A stretch of DNA of 64,000 nucleotides. It comes from Sphingomonas liriopis. GTDB taxonomy: Bacteria; Pseudomonadota; Alphaproteobacteria; Sphingomonadales; Sphingomonadaceae. The DNA lies in assembly GCF_024211255.1 (NCBI RefSeq), contig NZ_JAMLDY010000004.1, forward strand, positions 62,001-126,000, given 5' to 3'. The position numbers and the translations under genes are program-made. This document shows positions 8,804-17,206 of the stretch, piece after piece. Below the pieces are notes generated by a model. It searched no databases. It had not been told where the DNA came from and worked only from the letters and a program-made list of their open reading frames with translations. Position 1 is the stretch's first letter, and each line of letters begins with the position of its first letter.

Positions 8804-9861
8804 ACGCCGCGCGCAGCGTCGCGCGGGCGATCGACGCGCTGCGCCGCGGCTGGCCGATCGCGATCCACGCGCCGGGCGAGGCACCTTTGCCCCTGCTCGC
8901 GATCGAGACCGCCGATCCGCTGGGCGTCGCGGCGTTCGCGCCCGGCGGCGACTATCCGCTGCTGATCTCGAGCGGGCGCGCGGCGACGCTCAAGCTGACC
9001 AACCAGCTGCCCGCCGCCGATCCCGACACGCCGGTTGCGATCGAGCCGGCGCCGTGGCTCGACTTTTCGACCGCGGTGGCACTCGCCGATCCGCAGTTCG
9101 ACCTGGCAACGCCGCTGAAGGGGCCGTTCCGCACGATGGCGATCGACCGACCGGTGGCGAGCCTCGCCGCGATCAGGCTGGCGCGGATCGCGGGACTGCT
9201 GCCCGCCTTCGTCATCGACGGGCGCGATCCCGAAGTGACGATCGACCCCGCGGCGATCGACCGGCATCAGGACGCCGCCGGGCTGCATCTCGCGACTCGC
9301 GCGCGGCTGCCGGTCGAGGGCGCCGAGGACGCCGAGATCGTCGCCTTCCGCTCGCCCGATTCGGCGGACGAGCATGTCGCGCTGCTGATCGGCCAGCCCA
9401 ATGGATCGCCGCCATTGGTGCGGCTGCACAGCGAATGCCTCACCGGCGACGTGCTCGGCAGCCTGAAATGCGATTGCGGGCCGCAGCTGCGCGCCGCGAT
9501 CCAGGCGATCCGGGCGAACGGCTGGGGTATCCTGCTGTACCTGCGGCAGGAGGGGCGCGGGATCGGGCTGGTCAACAAGCTGCGCGCCTATGCGTTGCAG
9601 GATCAGGGGTTCGATACGGTCGACGCCAATACGCGGCTGGGGTTCGCCGTCGATGCGCGCGATTTCGGGGTGGCGGCGCGGATGCTCGACCTGCTCGGGC
9701 AGCGGGACGTGCGGTTGCTGACCAACAATCCGGCGAAGGTGGCGGGGCTGGAGGCGGCAGGCGTTTCGGTGGTCGAGCGGGTGCCGCATGCGCTGCCGGC
9801 CAATCCGCACAATGCGCGGTATCTGGCGACGAAGCGGGACCGGACGGGGCATCAATTGTAG
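8800..9861 (+). CDS. ribA: GTP cyclohydrolase II
   Basis: This 353-aa enzyme catalyses the first step of riboflavin synthesis from GTP. The C-terminal catalytic half has the zinc-site region HSECLTGDVLGSLKCDCG and the substrate-binding LRQEGRGIGL motif. The first ~150 residues are a sphingomonad-type N-terminal extension rather than a RibB domain. I place the start at TTG 8800, overlapping the xthA stop, because homology-like sequence (NAARSVARAIDALRRG) begins there; the start codon is therefore uncertain. Confidence 0.9.
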   Translation: MNAARSVARAIDALRRGWPIAIHAPGEAPLPLLAIETADPLGVAAFAPGGDYPLLISSGRAATLKLTNQLPAADPDTPVAIEPAPWLDFSTAVALADPQFDLATPLKGPFRTMAIDRPVASLAAIRLARIAGLLPAFVIDGRDPEVTIDPAAIDRHQDAAGLHLATRARLPVEGAEDAEIVAFRSPDSADEHVALLIGQPNGSPPLVRLHSECLTGDVLGSLKCDCGPQLRAAIQAIRANGWGILLYLRQEGRGIGLVNKLRAYALQDQGFDTVDANTRLGFAVDARDFGVAARMLDLLGQRDVRLLTNNPAKVAGLEAAGVSVVERVPHALPANPHNARYLATKRDRTGHQL

Positions 9862-9906
9862 GCGTCTCGCCCCTGCCCTCACCCCTCGACGGCCGCGCCG
9901 TCTTTT

Positions 9907-9944
9907 CCCTCTCCCAGCGGGAGAGGGAAGGAGCGCCGAAGGCG
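9907..9944. repeat. Short palindromes between ribA and mmcB
   Basis: A perfect 9-bp hairpin CCCTCTCCC-AGC-GGGAGAGGG (9907-9927) is followed by GCGCC-GAA-GGCGC (9932-9944). They sit between convergent genes. A T-run lies on the wrong side for an intrinsic terminator on either strand, so I list them as repeats. Confidence 0.6.
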
Positions 9945-9961
9945 CGGGAGGGCGAGGGCGA

Positions 9962-10459
9962 TCAGGCCGACAGGGTCAGTGCCTCGGGATCGACGAGCCC
10001 GGTCAGCCGCCGCGCCGCGCGTCGTGCGAAGGCGAGCGTGCAACGTTTGCGGACATGCGCCGGCAACGGCACGGTATGCGCCTCACGCACGATCGCAGCA
10101 TCGTAGCGATCGGCGACGATCACCCCCGTGCGTTCGGGCAGGAACGCCACGCCATCCAGCGGTGACAGGTCGAACCCCGCCGGCACCGCCCAGTAATAGC
10201 GATCGCACGACCCAAGATAATCGGGCCATTTGCCGTCGCCCATCAGGTCGGCGCGCGACACCTTGATTTCGACGATCACCAGCTGCCCACGTGCGTCGAT
10301 CGCCATCAGGTCGGCGCGACGGCCGCCGTCCAGCGGGACTTCGGGAATGGTGGTGAGGTCGTGGCGGAGCAGCATCCGCGTGACGCCGCGCGCGACATCG
10401 GCGGCGCAGATCGCGGGATCGCCGCCGTCCACACACGAAGCGGGGGCCATGTCCAACAT
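9962..10459 (-). CDS. mmcB: MmcB family DNA repair protein
   Basis: This 165-aa protein matches the MmcB (formerly DUF1052) family, implicated in Caulobacter in mitomycin C/DNA damage response and predicted to have a PD-(D/E)XK nuclease-like fold. Supporting sequence includes GGRRADLMAID, VIVEIKVSRADLMGD and the WPDYLGSCDRYYWAVP segment. The Asp and Glu-x-Lys residues fit the nuclease core. The start codon lies inside a strong inverted repeat (10438-10470); an alternative ATG is at 10450. Confidence 0.88.
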   Translation of the reverse strand: MLDMAPASCVDGGDPAICAADVARGVTRMLLRHDLTTIPEVPLDGGRRADLMAIDARGQLVIVEIKVSRADLMGDGKWPDYLGSCDRYYWAVPAGFDLSPLDGVAFLPERTGVIVADRYDAAIVREAHTVPLPAHVRKRCTLAFARRAARRLTGLVDPEALTLSA

Positions 10460-10470
10460 GACCCCCGCTT
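10438..10470. promoter_or_regulatory. Inverted repeat over the mmcB translation start
   Basis: Arms AAGCGGGGGCCATGT (10438-10452) and ACATGACCCCCGCTT (10456-10470) differ at one pair and have a three-base loop. Both candidate mmcB start codons fall inside the hairpin. It could hide the start in mRNA or act as an operator; this is inference. Confidence 0.45.
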
Positions 10471-10522
10471 AGGAACATTCGGCGAACGGGGCAAGCGCCC
10501 CGCGATGCGATCGGCGCCGGAA

Positions 10523-11191
10523 TCAGCGATAGAAGACGTGGTTGCCGATCATCGCGATCTTGGTGAGGTTGCCGCCGGGACGGCGGTTGGGCGTGTTGAA
10601 GAACAGCGCCTTGGGGGCCGGGCTGTCCCAGGCTGCGGCAAGCGCGACGCGGGCGACGGCGAGCGCGGTGCGCCACGCGGCGCGACCTTCGTCGATCGAC
10701 GGGATCTCGCCGCCGCGCACGAAGCTGAACTGCCCGCGCTGCTTGACGACCGAGCAGACGTCGGCGGGGAAGCGGCCCGACTTCGAACGGTTGATGATGA
10801 CGTTGGCGACCGCGAGCTGGCCGGCGAGCGGCTCACCCTTCGATTCGAAATAGATCGCACCGGCGAGGCAGCGCTGCGTAGCGTCGGCATCGGCGCTGTC
10901 CTGCGCGGCGACGGCTTCGGCGAGGCTGTTGTAATCCTGGTCCTCTTCTTCCTCGACCGCCGGGATGGGCTGAACCATCGGCTGGGCGGGAGTGGCCTGC
11001 GGCGTGACGCTCGCGGCGGGAAGGGGAACCGAAACGGGGAGTACCGGGTTGATGACCCGGATGGTCGAGGCGGGCGCCGGAATCGCGGTGCGATCGAGGT
11101 CCGAGGCCTTAACCGGCGAGCTGTGGCTGATGAGGCCCGCCAGAGAGAACGTCATCGCCGCAATTGCTACGGCGCGCTGCATGATCGTCAT
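10523..11191 (-). CDS. Secreted SleB/CwlJ-type cell wall hydrolase
   Basis: This 222-aa protein starts with a signal-peptide-like segment (MTIMQRAVAIAAMTFSLAGLI), then a proline/acid-rich linker, then the Hydrolase_2 domain from about residue 107. The active region CLAGAIYFESKGEPLAGQ holds the predicted catalytic Glu, and VIINR and FSFVRGG are also typical. These enzymes cut peptidoglycan glycan strands. I set the start at 11191 because the frame upstream has no signal-like character; ATG 11182 is the alternative. Confidence 0.88.
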   Translation of the reverse strand: MTIMQRAVAIAAMTFSLAGLISHSSPVKASDLDRTAIPAPASTIRVINPVLPVSVPLPAASVTPQATPAQPMVQPIPAVEEEEDQDYNSLAEAVAAQDSADADATQRCLAGAIYFESKGEPLAGQLAVANVIINRSKSGRFPADVCSVVKQRGQFSFVRGGEIPSIDEGRAAWRTALAVARVALAAAWDSPAPKALFFNTPNRRPGGNLTKIAMIGNHVFYR

Positions 11192-11344
11192 TGAGGTATT
11201 CGATATGCGGTTGGACCACGGACCCGATCGGCAGGCCGATCGTCCGGGCATCCCCCCGACTGCGTCACCGACCCGGATCGCACCCAGGCGCGGCACAACG
11301 CGCTTTCAACGTGCGCGAGCCTTTCGTCACGCGAGTGTCACGAG

Positions 11345-11671
11345 TCAATTCGTCAGGATCGTTTCAGCGGCGAACCGTTCGGCTTCCGGGACGTCCAGTT
11401 CGATCACCCACAGATCGGGGTCGCGGTCCCGGCGTCGGCGCCAATAGGTTTCGGCCCCATCGGCAGGGACCGATTCGGCGAGAATCGCCTTGCCGTCGAA
11501 GTCGAAGCTGCGCTCCAGCACCCGAACCGGCGATGAACGACTCTCGATCAGAATCAGGATCGCGCCGCCTTGCGGGTCGCCCTTGGCGCGGACCATGGCG
11601 ATGCCGCCGGCGTCGTTGACCCGGCGCAGCAGCGCGCCGACGGTGAGGTGGGTGGGGAGGCGATCGCTCAT
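11345..11671 (-). CDS. DUF1491 family protein
   Basis: This 108-aa protein (MSDRLPTHLTVGALLRRVNDAGG at the start, YWRRRRDRDPDLWVIELDVPEAERF near the end) matches the alphaproteobacterial DUF1491 family. The function is unknown. It appears soluble, with no signal peptide or membrane segment. Confidence 0.82.
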   Translation of the reverse strand: MSDRLPTHLTVGALLRRVNDAGGIAMVRAKGDPQGGAILILIESRSSPVRVLERSFDFDGKAILAESVPADGAETYWRRRRDRDPDLWVIELDVPEAERFAAETILTN

Positions 11672-11694
11672 TCGACAGCTGCCCGCCCGCCGCT

Positions 11695-11760
11695 CCGTTC
11701 ATGCTGAGCTTGTCGAAGGGCCTGAGTCTCATCGTACTTCGACAGGCTCAGCACGAACGG
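11695..11760. repeat. TGTCGAAG palindromic repeat, intact copy
   Basis: The left arm CCGTTCATGCTGAGCTTGTC and the right arm ending GCTCAGCACGAACGG are near-complementary around a spacer GGGCCTGAGTCTCATCGTA. It lies between a DUF1491 gene and a thioesterase gene. Confidence 0.85.
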
Positions 11761-11789
11761 CAGGAGGGAGGCCGGCCCACGTTCGCTCA

Positions 11790-12239
11790 TTAGGTACGAT
11801 AGCCCGGCAACCCCGACAGCGGAATCTGCGAGCGCATGAACGTCCCCGTACCCCGCGCCGCTTCCTCGCCGTCGGCATCGATCAACCGCGCGTCCGCAAC
11901 GTAGACGCGGCGCTTGCCGCTGATCCAGCGACCCTCCGCCACCACCGGCCCGGCCTTGAGCGGCTTGGTCAGCAGCAGGTTGAACGCCGTCGTCAGCAGG
12001 AAGCGGTCGGTGACCAGGCTGTTCGCCGCGTAGAAAGCGGCGTCGTCGAGCATCTTGAAATAGCTGGTGCCATGCGCCGCGCCGGCGGCGTGGTAATGGC
12101 TCTCATCGATGCGGAAATGGATACGCGCGACGCCCGTCTCGACGATCTCCAGCCGCGATTCGAACAGGCGGTTGATCGGTGCGGCCGCATAGAGCGATTC
12201 GAGCGCGCGGTAATGCGCCGACGCGCCGTCAGGCGGCAT
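11790..12239 (-). CDS. PaaI-like HotDog-fold thioesterase
   Basis: This 149-aa protein has the HotDog pattern: RIHFRIDESHYHAAGAAHGTSYF leading into a helix (MLDDAAFYAAN), followed by strands. The family hydrolyses acyl-CoA thioesters; the substrate is not predictable here. The start at 12239 lies 11 bases inside the ptsN gene, so translation is probably coupled to ptsN. A longer frame upstream would read out of character. Confidence 0.75.
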   Translation of the reverse strand: MPPDGASAHYRALESLYAAAPINRLFESRLEIVETGVARIHFRIDESHYHAAGAAHGTSYFKMLDDAAFYAANSLVTDRFLLTTAFNLLLTKPLKAGPVVAEGRWISGKRRVYVADARLIDADGEEAARGTGTFMRSQIPLSGLPGYRT

Positions 12240-12693
12240 CGCGCGCCGCATCCGCCGTGAACAAAGCGTAGAGCGCGTCGGGCGAGCCCGCGCCGCGCAG
12301 CTTGGCGAGGAACGTCCGGTCGCGCAGCCGGCGCGAGACGCGGGCAAGGGCCTTCAGATGCTCGGCACCCGCATCGACCGGCGAGACCAGCATGAAGACG
12401 AGATCGACGGGCAGGTCGTCGACCGCCTCGAACTCGATCGGCTGGGCGAGGCGCATGAAGACGCCGGTCACCGCGGGCAGATCGGGCAGACGCGCGTGCG
12501 GGATCGCGACGCCGCCGCCGAACCCGGTCGAACCGATCTTCTCGCGCGCCGCCAAACGCTCGGCGGTCAGCCGGCCGTCGAGGCCGATCGCATCGGCGGC
12601 GGTGGCGAGCTGCGCGAACAGCGCCTTCTTATGCGCCGCGGCGACATCCTTGTAGACCGCCTCTGGGCGCAGCAGATCGCTGAAGTCGTGCAT
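12229..12693 (-). CDS. ptsN: Nitrogen-type PTS enzyme IIA
   Basis: This 154-aa EIIA-Ntr protein is the output of the regulatory nitrogen phosphotransfer system. The phosphorylatable His66 lies in GGGVAIPHARLPDL, the family signature. It follows hpf, the common order in proteobacteria, but rpoN is not adjacent here. A terminator hairpin after hpf suggests ptsN has partly independent expression. Confidence 0.93.
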   Translation of the reverse strand: MHDFSDLLRPEAVYKDVAAAHKKALFAQLATAADAIGLDGRLTAERLAAREKIGSTGFGGGVAIPHARLPDLPAVTGVFMRLAQPIEFEAVDDLPVDLVFMLVSPVDAGAEHLKALARVSRRLRDRTFLAKLRGAGSPDALYALFTADAARDAA

Positions 12694-12711
12694 GCGTCAC
12701 TCGAATGAAAG

Positions 12712-12733
12712 CAAAAGGGCCCCGCCGGGCCCT
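12712..12733 (-). terminator. Intrinsic terminator downstream of hpf
   Basis: Read on the minus strand, AGGGCCC-GGCG-GGGCCCT forms a 7-bp stem followed immediately by TTTTGC. It lies between the end of hpf and the start of ptsN. Confidence 0.75.
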
Positions 12734-12761
12734 GTATCGGTTCCGGCGGGGTGGCGATAGA

Positions 12762-13370
12762 TCAGCTGGCGGCGGGTTGCTGCGCCGCCTGGCGCTGCGG
12801 TTCGACCCAGCCGATCGTGCCGTCGCCGCGGCGATAGACCATGTTGTGTGCGCCGGTGCCGGCATTCTTGAACAGGAGCGCGGCGGTGTTGCGCAGGTCG
12901 AGCATCATCACCGCATCCGACACGCTGGCTTCGGGGATATCGACGCGCGTCTCGGCGATGATGAGCGGCGCATCGCCGACATCCTCCTCGCTCGCGGCAG
13001 GCTCCTGGAACAGCGTATAGCCGGCGTTGTCGTAGCCCATGTCCTCCTGGATCGCCGCCGCCTCGCCGGCATGACGGTCCTTAAGCCGGCGCATGTAGCG
13101 GCGCAGCTGCGTCTCGATCTTGGCGGCCGCGCCGTCGAAGGCGGGATGCGCCTCCTGCGCCTGGTGGCTGCCCTTGAGCACCAGCCCTTTCATGACGTGG
13201 ACGACGATATCGCAGCGGAAGCCGACATCGTGCGGCCCCTTGCCGAACGTCACCTCGGCCGAGATGGCACGTTCGAAATGCTTGTTGGCGATACCCTGCA
13301 GTCGGTCGCTCACATGATCCTTGAGCGCGTCGCCTGTCGCGACCTGATGACCAGAGACCCGGATATCCAT
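12762..13370 (-). CDS. hpf: Long-form ribosome hibernation promoting factor
   Basis: This 202-aa protein has the N-terminal ribosome-binding domain (MDIRVSGHQVATGDALKDHV) and, from about residue 145, the C-terminal dimerisation domain (RRGDGTIGWVEP). The length marks it as long HPF, which alone forms 100S ribosome dimers. I chose ATG 13370 because GGAGAAG lies eight bases upstream; that same GGAG is inside the reading frame of the upstream ATG at 13382. Confidence 0.93.
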   Translation of the reverse strand: MDIRVSGHQVATGDALKDHVSDRLQGIANKHFERAISAEVTFGKGPHDVGFRCDIVVHVMKGLVLKGSHQAQEAHPAFDGAAAKIETQLRRYMRRLKDRHAGEAAAIQEDMGYDNAGYTLFQEPAASEEDVGDAPLIIAETRVDIPEASVSDAVMMLDLRNTAALLFKNAGTGAHNMVYRRGDGTIGWVEPQRQAAQQPAAS

Positions 13371-13420
13371 TGTCTTCTCCATTGTTGTGGGCCGGCCTGT
13401 TGGCCTTTGCCCGGTTGGCG

Positions 13421-14113
13421 CTAGTCGAACGCCCCGACCCCCCAAAGCGGATCCTGTAGCTTGGAAACAAATGCTGCGTGCGCCGCAAGTTCCGTGTCGG
13501 AGGCGCGGAAGCTGCGCGGCGGGCGGACGGTGACCGGGCGGCGGACGGCGACCTGCACCGTCTCGACCGCGGCGACCTCGCTGACCAGCCCGAGGCCGAT
13601 CTGGCGACCGCCGAGCAGCTCGACATAGACCTGCGCGAGCAGCTGCGCGTCGAGCAACGCGCCGTGCAGCACACGGTGCGAGCGATCGACGCCGAAGCGC
13701 GAACACAGCGCGTCGAGCGTGTGCTTGGCACCGGGATGGCGGCTGCGCGCGATCTGCAGCGTATCGACCATCCGGTTGACGTGGACCGTCTGGCGCCCGC
13801 ACTTCGTCAGCTCGCCGTTGAGAAAGGAAAAGTCGAAGCCGGCATTGTGCGCGACGAGCGGTGCGTCGCCGAGAAACTCGATCAGCGCATCGACGCCCTC
13901 GGCGAACCGGGGCTTGTCGCTGAGGAAGGCTTCGGAGATGCCGTGCACCGCCTGCGCCTCGGCCGGCATGTTGCGTTCGGGATGATAATAAGCGTGGAAG
14001 GTGCGGCCGGTCTCGACGCGGTTGACCATCTCGACGCAGCCGATCTCCACCAGCCGGTCGCCACCGGCGAAGCTGAGGCCGGTGGTTTCGGTGTCGAAGA
14101 CGATCTCGCGCAT
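13421..14113 (-). CDS. dnaQ: DNA polymerase III epsilon subunit (3'-5' proofreading exonuclease)
   Basis: This 230-aa protein shows the three exonuclease motifs: Exo I FDTETTGL, Exo II HNAGFDFSFLNGEL and Exo III HGALLDAQLLAQVY. It proofreads replication within the polymerase III core. The start at 14113 gives the canonical MREIVFDTETTG N-terminus. It lies seven bases after coaE, in the dnaQ-coaE-aroE-maf-ppsR block that flanks alphaproteobacterial origins. Confidence 0.95.
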   Translation of the reverse strand: MREIVFDTETTGLSFAGGDRLVEIGCVEMVNRVETGRTFHAYYHPERNMPAEAQAVHGISEAFLSDKPRFAEGVDALIEFLGDAPLVAHNAGFDFSFLNGELTKCGRQTVHVNRMVDTLQIARSRHPGAKHTLDALCSRFGVDRSHRVLHGALLDAQLLAQVYVELLGGRQIGLGLVSEVAAVETVQVAVRRPVTVRPPRSFRASDTELAAHAAFVSKLQDPLWGVGAFD

Positions 14114-14120
14114 TCGACCT

Positions 14121-14714
14121 TTATCCGCCTGCGCGCGCCGCCATGCAAGCGATGACGCGGCGAACCGCGTCGCGCGTCCGGTCGAGAGCGACGTCGGTGG
14201 CGATGACATGGGTCGCGCGAGCGCGCTTGTCGGCGTCGGGCAGCTGGCGGGCGAGGATCGCTTCGAACTTGGCGGCGGTCATGCCGGGGCGGGCGAGGGT
14301 GCGGGCGCGCTGCACGTCGGGGGCGGCGGAGACGACGAGCGTCGCATCGACGTTGCGGTCGCCGCCGGTCTCGAACAGCAGCGGCACGTCGAAGACGACG
14401 AGCGGCGCGTCGGCATGCGCGGCGAGGAAGGTGGCGCGCTCCTCGGCGACGGCGGGGTGGACGATGGCTTCGAGACGCTTCATCGCGGTGTCGTCGTTCA
14501 GGACGGCCGCGGCGAGGGCGGGGCGGTTCACGCCGTCGGCATCGGTGGTGCCGGGAAAGGCCGCCTCGATCGCCGGGACGACCCGGCCGCCGGACCCTTG
14601 CAGGCGGTGGACTGCGGCATCGGCGTCGAAGACGGGCACGCCCTCGGCGGCGAACATCGCCGCGACGGTGGACTTGCCCATGCCGATCGAGCCGGTGAGG
14701 CCCAGCACCTTCAT
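14121..14714 (-). CDS. coaE: Dephospho-CoA kinase
   Basis: This 197-aa kinase performs the last step of coenzyme A synthesis. The P-loop GLTGSIGMGKST at the N-terminus and the downstream FDVPLLFE segment are characteristic. Its ATG overlaps the aroE stop (ATGA at 14711-14714). Confidence 0.95.
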   Translation of the reverse strand: MKVLGLTGSIGMGKSTVAAMFAAEGVPVFDADAAVHRLQGSGGRVVPAIEAAFPGTTDADGVNRPALAAAVLNDDTAMKRLEAIVHPAVAEERATFLAAHADAPLVVFDVPLLFETGGDRNVDATLVVSAAPDVQRARTLARPGMTAAKFEAILARQLPDADKRARATHVIATDVALDRTRDAVRRVIACMAARAGG

Positions 14715-15553
14715 GCCAGTAGCGCCTCGCGCAGTTCCTCGTCGCGGTCGCGTGGCGGCGCGGCGCCGAAGAACAGTTCGAAGGCGAGCGCGGCCTGGCC
14801 GATCAGCATCTCGAGCCCATCGACCGTCTCCAGCCCGCGCGCCCGCGCGGCGGCGAGCAGCGGCGTCTCGAGCGGCGAATAGACGATGTCGTAGACGACG
14901 CCGTCCTCGCCGAGGTCAGCGATATCGATCTCGAGCGGCGGCTGGCCCGCCATGCCGAGCGTGCTGGCATTGATCAGCAGCGCGGTGTCGGCGGGCAGGG
15001 GGGCGGTGAGCGGCAGCGCCTGGCCCTTGAGTCCGAACGTCGAGAGCAGCACCCCCGCCTTCAACACGTTGCGGTTGAGCAGCGTCACCGGCCCGACGTC
15101 CATCCGCGACAATGCGAAAAGGATCGCGCGCGCCGCGCCGCCGGCACCGACGACGGTGACCGCGCGACCGGTGAAGTCGAACCCGGCGAGCGGCGCGTAG
15201 AAGCCGCCGGCGTCGGTGTTGGTGCCGACCGCGACGCCGTCGTCGGCGCGGAAGACGGTGTTGATCGCGCCGATGCCGCCGCGCACGTCGCCGCGATCGT
15301 CGACATGGTCGAGCGCGGCGAGCTTGTGCGGCATGGTGATGTTGCAGCCGCGCCAATCGGGATCGTCGCGCCGCTCGGCGAAGAAGCGCGGCAGGTCGTC
15401 GGCCGTCACCAGCGTCTTGCGGTATTCGGCGTCGAGACCGAGCTGGTCGAGCCAGAAGCGGTGGATGATCGGCGATTTCGACTGGACGATCGGATCGCCG
15501 ATCACTTCTGCGTAGGGCCGGCCTCCGCCGGCGGGTGCGTGGAGACGGGTCAT
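14711..15553 (-). CDS. aroE: Shikimate dehydrogenase
   Basis: This 280-aa NADPH-dependent enzyme of aromatic amino acid synthesis has the substrate-site GDPIVQSKSPIIHRFW, the catalytic-lysine region NITMPHK, the GTNTDAGGF segment and the Rossmann motif VVGAGGAARAI. The start at 15553 overlaps the maf stop by four bases, and the much longer open frame upstream has no coding character. Confidence 0.95.
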   Translation of the reverse strand: MTRLHAPAGGGRPYAEVIGDPIVQSKSPIIHRFWLDQLGLDAEYRKTLVTADDLPRFFAERRDDPDWRGCNITMPHKLAALDHVDDRGDVRGGIGAINTVFRADDGVAVGTNTDAGGFYAPLAGFDFTGRAVTVVGAGGAARAILFALSRMDVGPVTLLNRNVLKAGVLLSTFGLKGQALPLTAPLPADTALLINASTLGMAGQPPLEIDIADLGEDGVVYDIVYSPLETPLLAAARARGLETVDGLEMLIGQAALAFELFFGAAPPRDRDEELREALLA

Positions 15554-16143
15554 GCGGGGATCACTTCGCGGATTCGGAGATAGTCGAGGACGTTGAGCAG
15601 CGGCAGCCCGAGCACGGTGAACTGGCTGCCTTCGATCCGGGTGAACAGCTGCGCGCCGGGCCCTTCGATCCGGTAGCAGCCGACGCAGCCGGCGATCGCC
15701 GGCCATTCCTGGTCGAGATACGACTGGATGAAGGCGGGCGAGAGCGGGCGGACGTGCATGCGCGCCGCCTCGACATGGCGCCAGACCGGGCGGCCGTTTT
15801 CGGCGATGACCGCGGCGCTCCACAGATCGTGGCGCGCGCCGGACATGCGGGCGAGATGGTCGGCGGCCTGTTCGCGGCTCTCGGGCTTGTCGAGCAGGCT
15901 GCCGTCGGCGAGCGCGACGACGCTGTCGCTGCCGAGCACCAGCCGGCCGGGGTGGCGGAGGCTGACCTTGATCGCCTTCAGCTCGGCGAGCGCATCGGCG
16001 AGGTCGCGGGGTTTGCTGCCGGCGAGCGACGCCTTGGCGGCGTCCTCGTCGACGCCGGCGGCAGTCGCGTCGAAGGGCACGCCAGCGGCGGTCAGCATCG
16101 CGCGGCGGGAGGCGCTTTGCGAGGCGAGGAGAAGGGGGGTCAT
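15550..16143 (-). CDS. maf: Maf-like nucleoside-triphosphate pyrophosphatase
   Basis: This 197-aa protein starts LLLASQSASRRAML, the Maf family signature, and has VLGSDSVV and the DKPESREQA loop. Maf proteins remove modified or canonical nucleotides (dTTP/UTP or m7GTP). It differs enough from the classical DTVV-type active site that the exact substrate is left open. It stands first in the coupled maf-aroE-coaE-dnaQ run. Confidence 0.9.
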   Translation of the reverse strand: MTPLLLASQSASRRAMLTAAGVPFDATAAGVDEDAAKASLAGSKPRDLADALAELKAIKVSLRHPGRLVLGSDSVVALADGSLLDKPESREQAADHLARMSGARHDLWSAAVIAENGRPVWRHVEAARMHVRPLSPAFIQSYLDQEWPAIAGCVGCYRIEGPGAQLFTRIEGSQFTVLGLPLLNVLDYLRIREVIPA

Positions 16144-16159
16144 GCTGCCGTCCCTCCTT

Positions 16160-16263
16160 CGTCATCCCGGCGAACGTCGGGACCCATGGACGCGCAACGC
16201 TGATGGTGAAGCGCCAACGCCGATCGATCGAAATCATGGGTCCCGGCGTTCGCCGGGATGACC
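16160..16263. repeat. Inverted repeat, GTCATCCCGGCGAACG family
   Basis: The left arm (16160-16188) starts CGTCATCCCGGCGAACGTCG and the right arm (16235-16263) ends GTTCGCCGGGATGACC. They are almost fully complementary. Located between maf and ppsR, next to a second element. Confidence 0.85.
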
Positions 16264-16276
16264 GAGGAAAAACGCG

Positions 16277-16373
16277 TACCCTTCCCGCGAAGGTGGGAAT
16301 CCATAATGGCTGACGTTAGGGATAGAGCCGCGCATTCGGCGACTATGGATCCCCGCCTGCGCGGGGATGACGG
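16277..16373. repeat. Inverted repeat, GATCCCCGCCTGCGCGGGGA family
   Basis: The left arm (about 16279-16308, CCCTTCCCGCGAAGGTGGGA) pairs imperfectly with the right arm (16341-16372, ATGGATCCCCGCCTGCGCGG). It is the same family as the cleaner copy at 36415-36510. The two elements account for nearly all of the maf-ppsR gap. Confidence 0.8.
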
Positions 16374-16390
16374 ATGGAGGAGAAGAAGGC

Positions 16391-17206
16391 TCACCCCGCC
16401 GCCTTCCGCTCGTTGGCCAGCGCGATGATCGCGGCGGCGGTTTCCTCGATCGAGCGGCGGGTGACGTCGATCACCGGCCAGCCGTTGTCGGCGAACATCC
16501 TGCGCGCGAAGGCGATCTCGCGCGTCACCGCTTCCTCCTCGACATACGCCGTGTCGGGCATCTGGTTGAGCGACAGCAGCCGGTTGCGGCGGATCTGGAT
16601 CAGCCGGTCGGCACTGGTGGTCAGGCCGACGACGAGCGGGTTGCGGAGCTGGAACAGGATCGGCGGCGGCGGGCTTTCGACCACCACCGGAATGTTCGCG
16701 GTCTTCCAGCCGCGGTTGGCGAGATAGATCGAGGTCGGCGTCTTCGACGAGCGCGACACGCCGGCGAGCACGATCTCCGCCTCCTCCCAATCCTCCGACG
16801 CGATGCCGTCGTCGTGCGCGATCGTCCACTGGATCGCATCGACGCGTGCGAAATAGGCGGCGTCGAGCGCATGCTGCCGGCCGGGTCGGGCCTTGGCCTG
16901 CTGGCCGAGCAGCCCCGACAGCGCATCGTTGACCGGATCGAGCGGCGCGACCGCGGGCAGGCCGAGCGCGAGGCAGCGCTGTTCGAGGATGCGGCGCGTC
17001 GCGACATTGACCAACGTGAAGATCACCAGCCCCGGATTCTGCGCGATCTCGTGCAGGATGCGTTCGAGATGCGCCTCGGTACGCACCATCGGCCAGAAAT
17101 GGCGGACGGTTTCGACGTCGTCATACTGGGCAAGCGCCGCCTTGGCGATATTCTCGAGCGTTTCGCCGGTCGAGTCCGACAGGAGATGGAGGTGGAGGCG
17201 CATCAT
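16391..17206 (-). CDS. ppsR: Pyruvate,phosphate dikinase/PEP synthase regulatory protein (DUF299)
   Basis: This 271-aa bifunctional kinase/pyrophosphorylase controls PEP synthase or pyruvate phosphate dikinase by threonine phosphorylation. The nucleotide-binding motif GVSRSSKTPTS and the N-terminal LHLLSDSTGETLE are conserved in the family. ATG 17206 (or 17203) gives the normal N-terminus. This is the gene that borders the origin opposite hemE in Caulobacter and Rickettsia (RP001 group). Confidence 0.93.
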   Translation of the reverse strand: MMRLHLHLLSDSTGETLENIAKAALAQYDDVETVRHFWPMVRTEAHLERILHEIAQNPGLVIFTLVNVATRRILEQRCLALGLPAVAPLDPVNDALSGLLGQQAKARPGRQHALDAAYFARVDAIQWTIAHDDGIASEDWEEAEIVLAGVSRSSKTPTSIYLANRGWKTANIPVVVESPPPPILFQLRNPLVVGLTTSADRLIQIRRNRLLSLNQMPDTAYVEEEAVTREIAFARRMFADNGWPVIDVTRRSIEETAAAIIALANERKAAG

